Assembly (NCBI GenBank): GCA_019314185.1
Contig: JAFCZU010000003.1
Location: forward strand, 1-35,434
DNA from: Deltaproteobacteria bacterium
GTDB taxonomy: Bacteria; Desulfobacterota; Desulfobacteria; Desulfobacterales; ETH-SRB1
DNA: 35,434 nucleotides
Direction: 5' to 3'
Shown: piece by piece, positions 8,415 to 16,960 of the stretch
How the letters are laid out: every line of letters begins with the position of its first letter
How positions within the stretch are numbered: the first letter of the stretch is position 1
Made by a program: the position numbers and the translations under genes
Notes under the pieces: model-generated
Told to the model about the DNA's origin: nothing
Databases searched by the model: none
The model's input: only the letters and a program-made list of their open reading frames with translations

Positions 8415-10193
8415 ATGATAAATATTGATAATATGATTAATAGCGTTGTGATTCACGATGCCAATCAGCAATGCTGGCTGCATTTCCGCAGTCCTCGACA
8501 AATCATTTCAACACATAGAATTGAAGAAGTTATTCCGGCAATAAACCTGATTGAAGAAACTGTTAACAAAGATGGTCTCTATGCGGCAGGCTTCATAGCT
8601 TATGAGGCGGCGCCGGCTTTTGACCCTGCGCTTGCGGTAAACAGGAAAGGTTCATTTCCTCTTCTATGGTTCGGAATCTACAATCAACCGGAATGGTTCC
8701 AGTTCCCAACAGGAAGAAAATATTGTCCTGATCAATCACTGACATGGAAAGCTTCGCTGACACGAAATGCTTACAGAAACGCTATCGATAAAGTCAAAAA
8801 GAATATTGAAGAAGGCGATACCTATCAGGTCAATTTCACCTATCGCCTGAGGTCACCCTTTATCGGTGATCCATGGAAATACTTTATTGAATTAGTAACT
8901 GCACAAAATACCCGGTATGGAGCCTTCCTGAATACAGAAGAATGGTCTATCTGTTCCGCTTCACCTGAACTGTTTTTTGATCTCGATGGTAATAAGCTGA
9001 GTTCTCGCCCCATGAAAGGAACTGCCCCGAGGGGACTGACTTTGCACGATGATATCAAACAGGCCGAATGGCTTCATCATTCAGAAAAAAACAGGGCGGA
9101 AAACGTCATGATCGTTGATATGGTTCGAAACGATATGGGGCGGATCGCGCGCACCGGGAGCGTACAGGTGAACGAACTGTTTGCTATGGAAAAATATCCG
9201 ACCCTGTGGCAAATGACCTCGACGGTCACAGCGGAAACAAGGGCCGGCTTGTCCGATATATTAAGAGCGCTTTTCCCTCCTGCTTCCATTACTGGGGCTC
9301 CGAAGCCCCGCACCATGCAAATTATAACTGAACTGGAAACAGATCCGCGTCAAATATACACTGGCAGCATTGGGCTAATAAGTCCTGATCGCAAAATGCA
9401 GTTCAATATTGCCATTCGAACGGCAATTATCGACAAAATCAAAAAACAAGCTGAATACGGCGTCGGCGGCGGGATTGTCTGGGATTCCACGGAAACTGGT
9501 GAATTTGAAGAATCTCAAACAAAGGCAAAGATACTTGCTGAAAGGCCGCCTGATTTCTCGCTTTTGGAAACGATTTTGTGGACGCCTGAGAATGGATATT
9601 ATCTGCTTCAACCCCATCTGGCGCGTCTCAAGGACTCTGCCGTCTATTTTTCTTTTTCCGCTGACATTGATGCGATACGCGACAAACTCTTCTCTTTGAC
9701 AAATACTTTCCCGCATACCGCACATAAGGTTCGTTTATTAGTGGCAAAAAACGGATGTATCACCTGTAAATCCGAGCCGCTCCCACATTCTACAGACAGA
9801 CATATCCGGCGCGTATGTCTTGCACGGTCACCAGTCGATTCTTCCAATCCTTTCCTGTATCACAAAACAACCAACCGGCTTGTGTATGATCAGGCATTGG
9901 CTGCATGCTCTGGATATGATGATGTAATCTTGTGGAATGAAAAGGGCGAAGTAACAGAGTCTTGCATCGCCAATATTGTAGTTGAGCTGGACGGAGAGCT
10001 GTACACTCCACAGATCCGGTGTGGCTTGCTTGCCGGCACTTTCCGGGCCTGTTTGATAGAACAGGATAAAATCAGGGAAAGGGTAATCAGAACAGAAGAC
10101 TTAGTAAGGAGTTCTCATATCTACCTGATTAACTCTGTGCGCAAATATCAGGAAGTGCTTTTTGACTGGGGAACACAGCGAGTTAGCCGATGA
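8415..10193 (+). CDS. pabBC: Bifunctional aminodeoxychorismate synthase I / aminodeoxychorismate lyase (PabB-PabC fusion)
   Basis: A 592-residue fusion for p-aminobenzoate and hence folate synthesis in the cytoplasm. Residues 1-~380 are the chorismate-binding PabB domain: YAAGFIAYEAAPAFD, GDTYQVNFTYRL, SASPELFFDL, SSRPMKGTAPRG (the PabB-type Lys motif), NVMIVDMVRNDMGRIA, FPPASITGAPK and YGVGGGIVWDS. Residues ~390-592 are a class-IV PLP lyase domain (PabC) with KTTNRLVYDQAL carrying the likely PLP Lys, and GEVTESCIANIVVE. The fusion is common in Desulfobacterota and other phyla. The amidotransferase PabA is not in this window. The stop overlaps the start of the next gene by 4 nt (ATGA), so the two are coupled. 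Confidence 0.95.
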   Translation: MINIDNMINSVVIHDANQQCWLHFRSPRQIISTHRIEEVIPAINLIEETVNKDGLYAAGFIAYEAAPAFDPALAVNRKGSFPLLWFGIYNQPEWFQFPTGRKYCPDQSLTWKASLTRNAYRNAIDKVKKNIEEGDTYQVNFTYRLRSPFIGDPWKYFIELVTAQNTRYGAFLNTEEWSICSASPELFFDLDGNKLSSRPMKGTAPRGLTLHDDIKQAEWLHHSEKNRAENVMIVDMVRNDMGRIARTGSVQVNELFAMEKYPTLWQMTSTVTAETRAGLSDILRALFPPASITGAPKPRTMQIITELETDPRQIYTGSIGLISPDRKMQFNIAIRTAIIDKIKKQAEYGVGGGIVWDSTETGEFEESQTKAKILAERPPDFSLLETILWTPENGYYLLQPHLARLKDSAVYFSFSADIDAIRDKLFSLTNTFPHTAHKVRLLVAKNGCITCKSEPLPHSTDRHIRRVCLARSPVDSSNPFLYHKTTNRLVYDQALAACSGYDDVILWNEKGEVTESCIANIVVELDGELYTPQIRCGLLAGTFRACLIEQDKIRERVIRTEDLVRSSHIYLINSVRKYQEVLFDWGTQRVSR

Positions 10194-10372
10194 TTGACTG
10201 CCATAAATGTAAACATTATTACGTTACATGGGATAAAAATTTTCCCCATGGCTGTCGGGCAATGAATTTTAAAAGCCTGCAATTCCCGTCAACTGTTGTT
10301 CAAAACAGCACAGCAGGCAAGAAATGTCTCTTATTCAAGGAAAAACAGATAAAAAACTGGAAATGCGATTAA
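10190..10372 (+). CDS. Small conserved Cys-rich protein
   Basis: A 60-residue soluble protein opening MIDCHKCKHYYVTWDKNFP, with Cys at 4 and 7 (CxxC), Cys at 22 (HGCRAMNFKS) and Cys near 46 (GKKCLLF). The four Cys suggest a small zinc- or Fe-S-binding domain. The pattern resembles unnamed small proteins I associate with delta-proteobacterial genomes, but this is from memory. It starts inside the pabBC stop (ATGA overlap), so it is translated from the same message. Its stop overlaps the converging HEPN gene tail by 3-4 nt. The function is unknown. Confidence 0.75.
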   Translation: MIDCHKCKHYYVTWDKNFPHGCRAMNFKSLQFPSTVVQNSTAGKKCLLFKEKQIKNWKCD

Positions 10373-11847
10373 TCTTTATTCTGCACCTCATGTATAGCGA
10401 TCATTTCAACAAAATATAATAGTGCGGAACGCACCATTTTTAAGGTGGAAATCAACTCTCTACGAATTGTACTCAGAGTGTAGTGTTCAATATATTTATT
10501 TTTACGATTTTTTTCAATACTCGTTTTATGAAGCACTACAAAACGGTGGGTAGCCGCATTTCTGAGCGTTTTTTTGACTTTCAGGTAACCCTTGCCTCTT
10601 AGATCCTCGGAAAGCTCCGCAAGAGCAATTATGGCTGAATTTCCTTTTTCTACCTCAGCCAATATCTCCGGACGCCATTCAAAGATCACTTCAGTCTTCC
10701 TTGAAGACTTATGCCATATATTGCCGAAATGAATTGATCTCGGCAAATGCTTAATGTCAAAATATTCGGCTGCTGCAATTGCCACTTTGTCCAGAATATC
10801 AAAACAGGCGCGTTGTGCCACTGTTATAAGCGACGAATCCATTCCATAATTCGCGTCATCAAGAGTATCATAATAATTTCCGCTTTCAGGGAATTTGCCA
10901 TTAAAAGCATAATAAGCCAACCAGCGAGCCAGCAGGTAATCTGCCTTCATGATGTTAAACATGGCAATAACAGGCGAAACACCTGATTTAATATTAACAG
11001 GCTTGTTGACGCTGCTGATAATAAGCGAATCCCAATATGACACAGATCTGTCCAATCCTTCAATTGTAGCTGAAAGAGCAAGCCTGTTTTTTGCGACAAA
11101 GCTTTCATAGGGGTTTAAATTTGTCAGATCCTTGTCCGGTTTTTTTGCCGCCTCTGATTCAAGAAGTTTCGACAAAGACTCAAGCGCGCGTCTGCCTCCA
11201 TACTTCAATATGTTTTCAGGAGAATCTTTAAATATATGTATGTGACGGGCTGCAACACCTTTTAAAACTTCCGGATCGCCGATGCCGAGATCGGCATAGT
11301 AAAGAAGTAATTGTGCTGCGCGCGCGGCCGCAATACCGTTTGACTGATCATAATTCAGCGCTTCTATATATGAATCATAAGCTTCTACCCAACGATGGGA
11401 TCGCCAGAGTAAATTTCCAATATTTGTCAGTGCTTGTGTAGATAGATTGGGATCTTTTGAATTACGTGTTGTAAATTCATAAAGCCGCCTGGCTTCCCTG
11501 CGCATCTCCCATGTATTGAGATGCCAGATGCCACCTGAAACATCTTCCATTTCAGAAAGGCCAAAAAGCCCGTTGGCCAGATTATACCTGATATCAAGCC
11601 GTTCAGGATCATTATAAAATATCTTTCTAAATATTTTAACACCCTCTTCTACTGCCTCTTTATCTTTTCCTGCCTTTCCGGCATCAACCAAAACACAAGC
11701 CTTTAAGTTTTCAATCAAGTCTTCTCCAACCAACTCGCCTGGAACTAAATCCCGGGCAGCAGCAATTGCTTCTCCCGGATCTCTTTCCAGCAGATCGTAA
11801 AGCTTACGCTGCAAATCGTTTATGTGGGTATTAACATTTTGGGGCAT
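10369..11847 (-). CDS. TPR-HEPN protein, LA2681-like predicted RNase
   Basis: A 492-residue cytoplasmic protein. The N-terminal ~250 residues are helical TPR-like repeats (RLDIRYNLANGLFGL, ALTNIGNLLWRSHRWVEAYDS, then LNYDQSNGIAAARAAQLLLY). The C-terminal ~170 residues resemble the LA2681-type HEPN domain: a long helical segment with ADYLLARWLAYYAF, then TLRNAATHRFVVLH, which holds the RNxxxH catalytic motif of HEPN ribonucleases (Arg near 429, His near 434), and a final helix pair. HEPN proteins of this class have been proposed as RNases in defence or stress response. The intact RX4H argues for activity. No antitoxin-like nucleotidyltransferase partner is adjacent. The gene lies downstream of a radical SAM gene on the same strand, about 200 nt away. 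Domain assignment is by motif only. Confidence 0.75.
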   Translation of the reverse strand: MPQNVNTHINDLQRKLYDLLERDPGEAIAAARDLVPGELVGEDLIENLKACVLVDAGKAGKDKEAVEEGVKIFRKIFYNDPERLDIRYNLANGLFGLSEMEDVSGGIWHLNTWEMRREARRLYEFTTRNSKDPNLSTQALTNIGNLLWRSHRWVEAYDSYIEALNYDQSNGIAAARAAQLLLYYADLGIGDPEVLKGVAARHIHIFKDSPENILKYGGRRALESLSKLLESEAAKKPDKDLTNLNPYESFVAKNRLALSATIEGLDRSVSYWDSLIISSVNKPVNIKSGVSPVIAMFNIMKADYLLARWLAYYAFNGKFPESGNYYDTLDDANYGMDSSLITVAQRACFDILDKVAIAAAEYFDIKHLPRSIHFGNIWHKSSRKTEVIFEWRPEILAEVEKGNSAIIALAELSEDLRGKGYLKVKKTLRNAATHRFVVLHKTSIEKNRKNKYIEHYTLSTIRRELISTLKMVRSALLYFVEMIAIHEVQNKD

Positions 11848-11883
11848 ATTGTTTTTTCTTGACTGTTTAACTACTTAGGTAGA

Positions 11884-12049
11884 TAGGCTGAAGACTGTTA
11901 GAAAAAAGTGTGCGTACTACAAATTTTGAAGCCATGTTCGGCACAAGAATCTACACCGCCCGCCTCACCTGAGCTCGCAATGGCTGGCAGGTATTTTTCT
12001 GTCAAATCGCCGTAATCGCATCCTTCTGGTCCCTTCAGCTTTCAGCCTA
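11884..12049. repeat. 166-bp element with TAGGCTGAA inverted ends
   Basis: TAGGCTGAA (11884-11892) and TTCAGCCTA (12041-12049) are perfect 9-nt inverted ends of an otherwise unique segment filling the gap between the radical SAM and HEPN genes. The right end contains the stop codon of the radical SAM gene. The inside has one 47-codon minus-strand frame (11898-12041) with three Cys but no standard start. It could be a non-autonomous mobile element or a repeat. No second copy is in this window. Confidence 0.45.
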
Positions 12050-13930
12050 AATAACTTCAGCCTGACTACGTGAGTAGTTACCATGATTGTTTAACCTGAT
12101 TGCCAGGCTGAGATATCTGCCATTTTCTTCAAAGGTTAATCTTTTATCCACCATCATCTTCAAAAATTTTACAATCTTATCCTCCTTTAACTGTGGAAAA
12201 GTTGCGACAATACGTTTTAACGAACGCTGCTTAGAGCAAAAAAGATAAATATTTCTGTAGATGCCTGCAATCCGGTGTGTCAGGGGATCTCCTCCAATCC
12301 GTTTCTGGCGGATAATCAAAAAATCACGCCCATCTCTAAAGCTAAGAATCGGGGAAGATGAAGAGCCGCCCTGGAGTTCATTATATAACCTGTTCCATGC
12401 TTTCACCTTTTTCTTTACCGGCTGCCACAGCTTATTCTGATATTCTCTGTCCCCTCTGTAAGACTGTATCATAAAACGGATTGACCGGAAAATGTCAGGA
12501 GGAAACAACGCCGCATAATTGGGGTGGTTGAAAGCCGCTGTCAAACCGAATGATTTACGATTCTGCCAAACCTGGCTTCCAAGCCCAAGCCAGAAATATA
12601 CAGCCCGCAATGGACGAAAAGAGGTTGCAAACTCCAGTGTATGCAATGTTTCCTCCACATCCGTCGCATCACTTCCCGGAAAACAGAAAATAAGATTCGA
12701 AATATTCGAAATACCCAGCTCTTCACAATTTTTCATGATTTCTATGTTACAAATAGCGGTTGTTCCCTTGTTTATTTTTTTAAGCAAACTTGAACTTAAC
12801 GCCTCAATCCCTATCTGTACTTCACATACCCCGCCGATACGCATGGCTTTTAAAATTCTTCTTGGCGTATTAGCCCGAATCTCTGCAAAAAGACGCAGAT
12901 CTTTACCAAGTTTATCAAGCATGGGAAAAATCTCAGCGCTCTCCCGAACCGGAAGCAGATTATCCGTAAAGACAACGGAAAGTGTTTTGTATTTACTTGT
13001 CAGAAAATCTATCTCCGAAACCATCTGATTTGCAGTCTTGGTTCTGTAACCGTCCCACTGAAGATTAAGATTGCAGAATGCGCAGCCGGATTTTTCCGAT
13101 CCTTTCCACCAGCACCCCCTGGAAGCCTCTGCGGAAAGGGTTGGGAAAAAAGTTTTTTCTTTGGGAAAAGTTTTCATTAAATGGAAATAATCGTCATAGT
13201 CGGGTGGTGGAAGTCTATTCAGATCCGACATCTGATGAAAGGAAACAGCATGGTCGGCATCAGATCCATTCCTTGCAACAACTCCTGGTATAGAAGGCAT
13301 GTTGGCAATGCCGCCGGATTTTTTTAGATAACGAACCAGTTCGCTAAGAGGAAGCTCCCCTTCCCCATTAACTACAAAATCTATTCCACTGAATGTTTTC
13401 AGCAAATCATGGGTATTGTCTCCTGCAAACACAGAACCGCCCACCACTACAGGTAGATCAGGAACAATCTTTTTTATCTTTCTGATAAAATAAAGAGAAG
13501 AAGTGAGCTGGCAAAGACAGATAGAAAAACCAGCAAGAGCGCATTCTCCCCAGTCCACTGCGCTGACAATTTCTTCTGATACTTTTTTTACACGGCTTGT
13601 GAGAACGCTGAAATCCACGTTTTTAAGCAAAGCGCCCCTGGCCTCACGATAAAAAACCTTCTTGATTTCATTGATTCTTTCCGGGAATAACAGAGCAGCA
13701 TATATTGATTCTGCAAGCCATGTCCTTTCCGAAATCTCATGATATTGCCTGTATCCTATACTTTCAGCTACCTTCAGATAAAGATGAAAAGCCTTAATTC
13801 CCAATTCTGGAAACTCTGATTTTAAATAGGCCTTTAAAGCACCAAGCTGAATAGACGGACGGCTGTAAAATGGCCAGGGTGTTGAGACCAAAACAATTGT
13901 TTTAAGGTTATCGACTTGAAGTGAATGCAT
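12047..13930 (-). CDS. B12-binding radical SAM protein, RiPP-maturase type
   Basis: A 627-residue cytoplasmic enzyme. Residues ~10-230 resemble the N-terminal B12-binding region of RiPP-maturation radical SAM family 1 (TIVLVSTPWPFYSRPSIQLG, GYRQYHEISERTWLAESIY, VVVGGSVFAG, DFVVNGEGELPL). The radical SAM core follows: EASRGCWW, then GCAFCNLNLQWDGYRTK, giving a cluster motif CX9CX2C (Cys 273, 283, 286) rather than CX3CX2C. The long spacing after an RGCWW lead is typical of this family (CX7CX2C in most members I recall). VQIGIEALSSSLLKKINKG is the SAM-binding region. Family members C-methylate or otherwise modify peptide precursors. No obvious precursor gene with a start codon is adjacent, so the substrate is unknown. 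LarE lies upstream and a TPR-HEPN gene downstream on the same strand. Confidence 0.85.
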   Translation of the reverse strand: MHSLQVDNLKTIVLVSTPWPFYSRPSIQLGALKAYLKSEFPELGIKAFHLYLKVAESIGYRQYHEISERTWLAESIYAALLFPERINEIKKVFYREARGALLKNVDFSVLTSRVKKVSEEIVSAVDWGECALAGFSICLCQLTSSLYFIRKIKKIVPDLPVVVGGSVFAGDNTHDLLKTFSGIDFVVNGEGELPLSELVRYLKKSGGIANMPSIPGVVARNGSDADHAVSFHQMSDLNRLPPPDYDDYFHLMKTFPKEKTFFPTLSAEASRGCWWKGSEKSGCAFCNLNLQWDGYRTKTANQMVSEIDFLTSKYKTLSVVFTDNLLPVRESAEIFPMLDKLGKDLRLFAEIRANTPRRILKAMRIGGVCEVQIGIEALSSSLLKKINKGTTAICNIEIMKNCEELGISNISNLIFCFPGSDATDVEETLHTLEFATSFRPLRAVYFWLGLGSQVWQNRKSFGLTAAFNHPNYAALFPPDIFRSIRFMIQSYRGDREYQNKLWQPVKKKVKAWNRLYNELQGGSSSSPILSFRDGRDFLIIRQKRIGGDPLTHRIAGIYRNIYLFCSKQRSLKRIVATFPQLKEDKIVKFLKMMVDKRLTFEENGRYLSLAIRLNNHGNYSRSQAEVI

Positions 13931-14155
13931 AGGATTATTTTAGTTTTTCCATAATATTTATCGTAACAGTTTACGGTTCACAGTTTTTTTAAATGGATTT
14001 TGTAATAATTAAAGCATGCTTGATATCGATCTTAATTCTTAAAATTCTGTGCTAATTTAGCGCTTTGAAAATTTGGCTGTTTTCGTTGAGATATTGCTAA
14101 TTCGAAAAAGAATTATTTGAATATCAAATAAAAATAAACCTTGTTAGCACAAATT

Positions 14156-14974
14156 TCAAGGTCTGTTCATGCTTCCTTGAATATAGCCCTCCAAATCCAG
14201 GGCAATATGAGAAAATCCAATTGTTCTGAACTTGCTGATAACTATCTTCCTGATTCTCTTGTCCAATATTTTTGCGAAATCTTCCTTGTTTACCTCTATC
14301 CTGGCAATATTACCATGCATCCTGACACGACAGGCAATAAAACCGAGGTCAAAGAGAACATCTTCAGACTGTTCCACCATTTCAAGGACTTGTTTTGTTA
14401 TCGGTGTTCCATAAGAAATTCTTGTTGCAAGACAAGACATGGCCGGCTTGTTCCATTCAGCAAGATGCATCTCTTTTGACAGCAGTCGTATATTATCCTT
14501 TGCAAGCTTTGCATCAATTAGAGGAGCGACAACCCCGAATTCATGTGCCGCCTTCAGCCCAGGACGAAAATCTTTCAGATCATTTGTGTTGGCTCCATGG
14601 ACTATATTTTTAATTCCCATTTCTGCAGCAATTTTAAATATATCCTTAAAAAGAATTTTTTTGCATATATAGCACCTGTCTTTACTGTTTGCCACAAAAT
14701 CGGAACAGCTCATCTCTTTTGATTCCAGCAAGATATGTTTTATACCCAGTTTTTTTGTAAAATCAATTGTTGCCTCCCTTTCTTTAGCCGGATGTATATC
14801 TGATGTCGCTGTTATTGCCACTACTTTTCTGCCCAGCGCTTCATGTGCTACCGCAAGAAGAAAAGCGCTGTCAACACCACCTGAAAATGCAACCATTAAA
14901 GAATCAAAATTCTTCAGTATTAAATCCAACATATTCTTTTTATTGTTTAAATCCAATCGGCTCATATCTCGCAT
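14156..14974 (-). CDS. larE: ATP-dependent sulfur transferase LarE
   Basis: A 272-residue PP-loop ATPase that, in characterised systems, adenylates the pyridinium carboxylate precursor of the nickel-pincer cofactor and supplies sulfur. The PP-loop SGGVDS is at residues 31-36, RCYICKK at 100-106, HGANTNDLKDFRPG near 126-139, PAMSCLATRISYG near 178-189 and a C-terminal GYIQGSMN. Three Cys (101, 104, 181) occupy the positions seen in LarE forms proposed to bind a [4Fe-4S] cluster, rather than the single sacrificial Cys of the Lactobacillus enzyme. LarB, LarC and the racemase are not in this window. The start is the ATG at 14974 or an in-frame ATG three codons later; no strong ribosome site separates them. 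Confidence 0.92.
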   Translation of the reverse strand: MRDMSRLDLNNKKNMLDLILKNFDSLMVAFSGGVDSAFLLAVAHEALGRKVVAITATSDIHPAKEREATIDFTKKLGIKHILLESKEMSCSDFVANSKDRCYICKKILFKDIFKIAAEMGIKNIVHGANTNDLKDFRPGLKAAHEFGVVAPLIDAKLAKDNIRLLSKEMHLAEWNKPAMSCLATRISYGTPITKQVLEMVEQSEDVLFDLGFIACRVRMHGNIARIEVNKEDFAKILDKRIRKIVISKFRTIGFSHIALDLEGYIQGSMNRP

Positions 14975-14981
14975 TGCTCAT

Positions 14982-15105
14982 TGATGGTCTCGTAAAAAGT
15001 CGAAAAACCACTTTTTACGAACCGTATTAAGTATTTGATATGACAGTTAAATGCTTTATCTTAACATCTAACACCTGATGAATTCGACTTTTTACGAATT
15101 CATCA
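14982..15105. repeat. Inverted-repeat element, CTCGTAAAAAGTCG family
   Basis: The left end TGATGGTCTCGTAAAAAGTC (14982-15001) and right end GACTTTTTACGAATTCATCA (15086-15105) are imperfect inverted repeats about 20 nt long. An inner CTTTTTACGAAC copy lies at 15011-15022. The same ends occur at 21238-21437 and in a shortened form at 33974-34036. It looks like a MITE-like element or large hairpin between larE and the divergent gene at 15232. Confidence 0.7.
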
Positions 15106-15153
15106 CTCATTGATATACGTCTGTTTTTCACGCAATATTCAGACAAAAAAATG

Positions 15154-15182
15154 TTTACAATAATAAATAAATCCTGTATATA
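15154..15182 (+). promoter_or_regulatory. Probable sigma70-type promoter
   Basis: TTTACA (15154-15159), a 17-nt spacer and TATATA (15177-15182; TATAAC overlaps two bases on) lie about 50 nt before the ATG at 15232. Spacing and position fit transcription of the following gene. Confidence 0.5.
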
Positions 15183-15231
15183 ACAAATTAACTTTCACAC
15201 AGTCCTTGAAGTAAAAAAAGGTTTCTATGCT

Positions 15232-15858
15232 ATGGGAAAAATAACAAAATATCTTGTGGCCTGTTTTATTCTTTTGCTTGCTATCACTATCAACTCCAGT
15301 TTTTCAAACAAAAACAAGTATTATATTAAAGTCACGGACGGCGCGGTTGAAATCTGGCAGGGTAAATTTGCTCCCATGGGCGCCGATCTGCTTGCAACGC
15401 TGCCTGGCGCCCAATCACCCGAATTAATTCAAGCAGTTTACTCCAAAAAAGAAGTTTTCCCATTTGCTTTTAATTATTATATTGACAGGGCTGACGCCTT
15501 GCTTGATACACCTGACATGCCTGATTTCGAAGGCATCAAGTTATACCTGAACAAAGCTCTGTCGTTTGGAACTACACCTGATCTTACTAAAGCCGCTTAT
15601 AACCGCTTAAACAGCATTGAATTGATGATACTCATGTACAAAGCAGATGTAGCCGCGAGCAAAGGAACCATTTTCGGTTTTGAAACAGCATTAGAGCATC
15701 TTAACAAGGCTGCTTTGCTTGAACTTAATAACAATCAAACTGAATTGATAAAACAAAAAATAAAATCCGTCAGAACTTTGATAGCAGGGCCCGAAACCAA
15801 ACAGCCTGAAGCAGAACAATCCAAAGCATTGTCAGAATCAAAAGAACTAATACAGTAA
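15232..15858 (+). CDS. Membrane-anchored protein of unknown function
   Basis: A 208-residue protein with a short N-terminal membrane segment or uncleaved signal (residues 7-24, YLVACFILLLAITINSS) and the remainder presumably outside the inner membrane. The middle contains KYYIKVTDGAVEIWQGKFAP, then helical stretches (FEGIKLYLNKALSFGTTPDL; TALEHLNKAALLELNNNQ) that look like degenerate TPR helices. The C-terminus is Glu/Lys/Gln-rich (ETKQPEAEQSKALSESKE). I do not recognise the family. It is monocistronic: a promoter-like site lies upstream and the peptide transporter operon converges on it from the other side. Confidence 0.7.
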   Translation: MGKITKYLVACFILLLAITINSSFSNKNKYYIKVTDGAVEIWQGKFAPMGADLLATLPGAQSPELIQAVYSKKEVFPFAFNYYIDRADALLDTPDMPDFEGIKLYLNKALSFGTTPDLTKAAYNRLNSIELMILMYKADVAASKGTIFGFETALEHLNKAALLELNNNQTELIKQKIKSVRTLIAGPETKQPEAEQSKALSESKELIQ

Positions 15859-15915
15859 CTGTTTACGGTTACTTAATATTCTCTCATTACTGATCTCTGG
15901 CATCTGACCTCTGCC

Positions 15916-16887
15916 CTAATATAGATGGCACCACACCTGATGCATGCCTGATTTTGTCTCCTTTGGTTCCTGTTTCCTGCAAATTTCCATAACTTTTGGA
16001 CAACGTGTATGAAACATGCATCCAGAAGGCGGCGCTGAAGGAGAAGGCATTTCTCCTTTTAGAACAATTCGTTCCTTTTTATGCTCATTCTTATATTTTC
16101 CAGGTTCCGGAACCGCACTAATAAGAGCCTTTGTATAAGGATGCATCGAATTATTGATTACATCGCCGGTCAACCCGCTTTCCACTATCCTGCCAAGATA
16201 CATGACTGCAATACGGTTTGAAATAGCGCTTACAACACTCAAGTCATGTGAGATAAAGAGATAGGAAAGATTGTAAGTGTCTCGAAGATCCATCAAAAGA
16301 TTTATAACCTGTGCCTGCACCGATACATCAAGAGCGCTTACAGGTTCGTCACATATAATGAAATCAGGTCGTAAAGCTATTGCCCTTGCAATATTAATGC
16401 GCTGTCTCTGTCCTCCGGAAAATTCATGAGGATAACGATATATAGCATCATCATCGAGCCCGACTTCATTCATAAGCTTTTTTGCATGATTTTCCCTGGT
16501 TCCTTCTATCTTTCCAAATTCAGACAGGCCCTCTGTAACTATATCAAGGACATTCATTCTTGGATTAAGAGAAGACAAAGGATCCTGAAAGATTATCTGC
16601 ATTTTCTTTCTTAATTCCCTTAACTCCCGACGGTTTAAGTCAAGAATATTTTTTCCGTAAAAAAGTATCTCGCCGGTTATGGGTTTTTCCATAACCGACA
16701 ATGTTCTGCCAAATGTTGTCTTCCCGCATCCTGACTCGCCGACCAGGCCAAGAGTTTCTCCCTTGTTAATATATAAACCGGCTATATCAACCGCTCTGAT
16801 ATATCCAACTGTTTTGGCCAGAACACCCCGTTTTATTGGAAACCAGGTTTTAAGGTTATTTACTTCAATTATCGGATATTTTTTAAT
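15916..16887 (-). CDS. Oligopeptide ABC transporter ATP-binding protein (OppF/DppF-like), apparent ATT start
   Basis: The second ATPase of a peptide importer, 323 residues if begun at 16887. An N-terminal extension YPIIEVNNLKTWFPIKRGVL precedes Walker A GESGCGKTT (about 51-59). Signature SGGQRQRINIARA, Walker B FIICDEPVSALD and the H-loop ISHD follow, then the oligopeptide C-terminal Cys domain SGCMFHTRCPKVMEIC. Family proteins begin just before this extension. Between the upstream in-frame stop (16888-16890) and that region there is no ATG, GTG or TTG before codon 63, which lies inside the fold after Walker A. The first codon after the stop is ATT (16885-16887), 7 nt after AAGGAG, so initiation at ATT is the simplest reading. 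A one-base error from ATG is the alternative. Confidence 0.88.
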   Translation of the reverse strand: MKKYPIIEVNNLKTWFPIKRGVLAKTVGYIRAVDIAGLYINKGETLGLVGESGCGKTTFGRTLSVMEKPITGEILFYGKNILDLNRRELRELRKKMQIIFQDPLSSLNPRMNVLDIVTEGLSEFGKIEGTRENHAKKLMNEVGLDDDAIYRYPHEFSGGQRQRINIARAIALRPDFIICDEPVSALDVSVQAQVINLLMDLRDTYNLSYLFISHDLSVVSAISNRIAVMYLGRIVESGLTGDVINNSMHPYTKALISAVPEPGKYKNEHKKERIVLKGEMPSPSAPPSGCMFHTRCPKVMEICRKQEPKETKSGMHQVWCHLY

Positions 16888-16960
16888 TTAAAAACTCCTT
16901 ACTTCTGTGCGTGTTTTAGAGCTGTTATGAAAACTCAGTCTAACTTTCAGATGCAACAAT

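Noticed and set aside
12519..13028. 169-codon plus-strand frame opposite the radical SAM gene
   Set aside because: Antisense shadow of a well-supported gene; no start signal or family resemblance.
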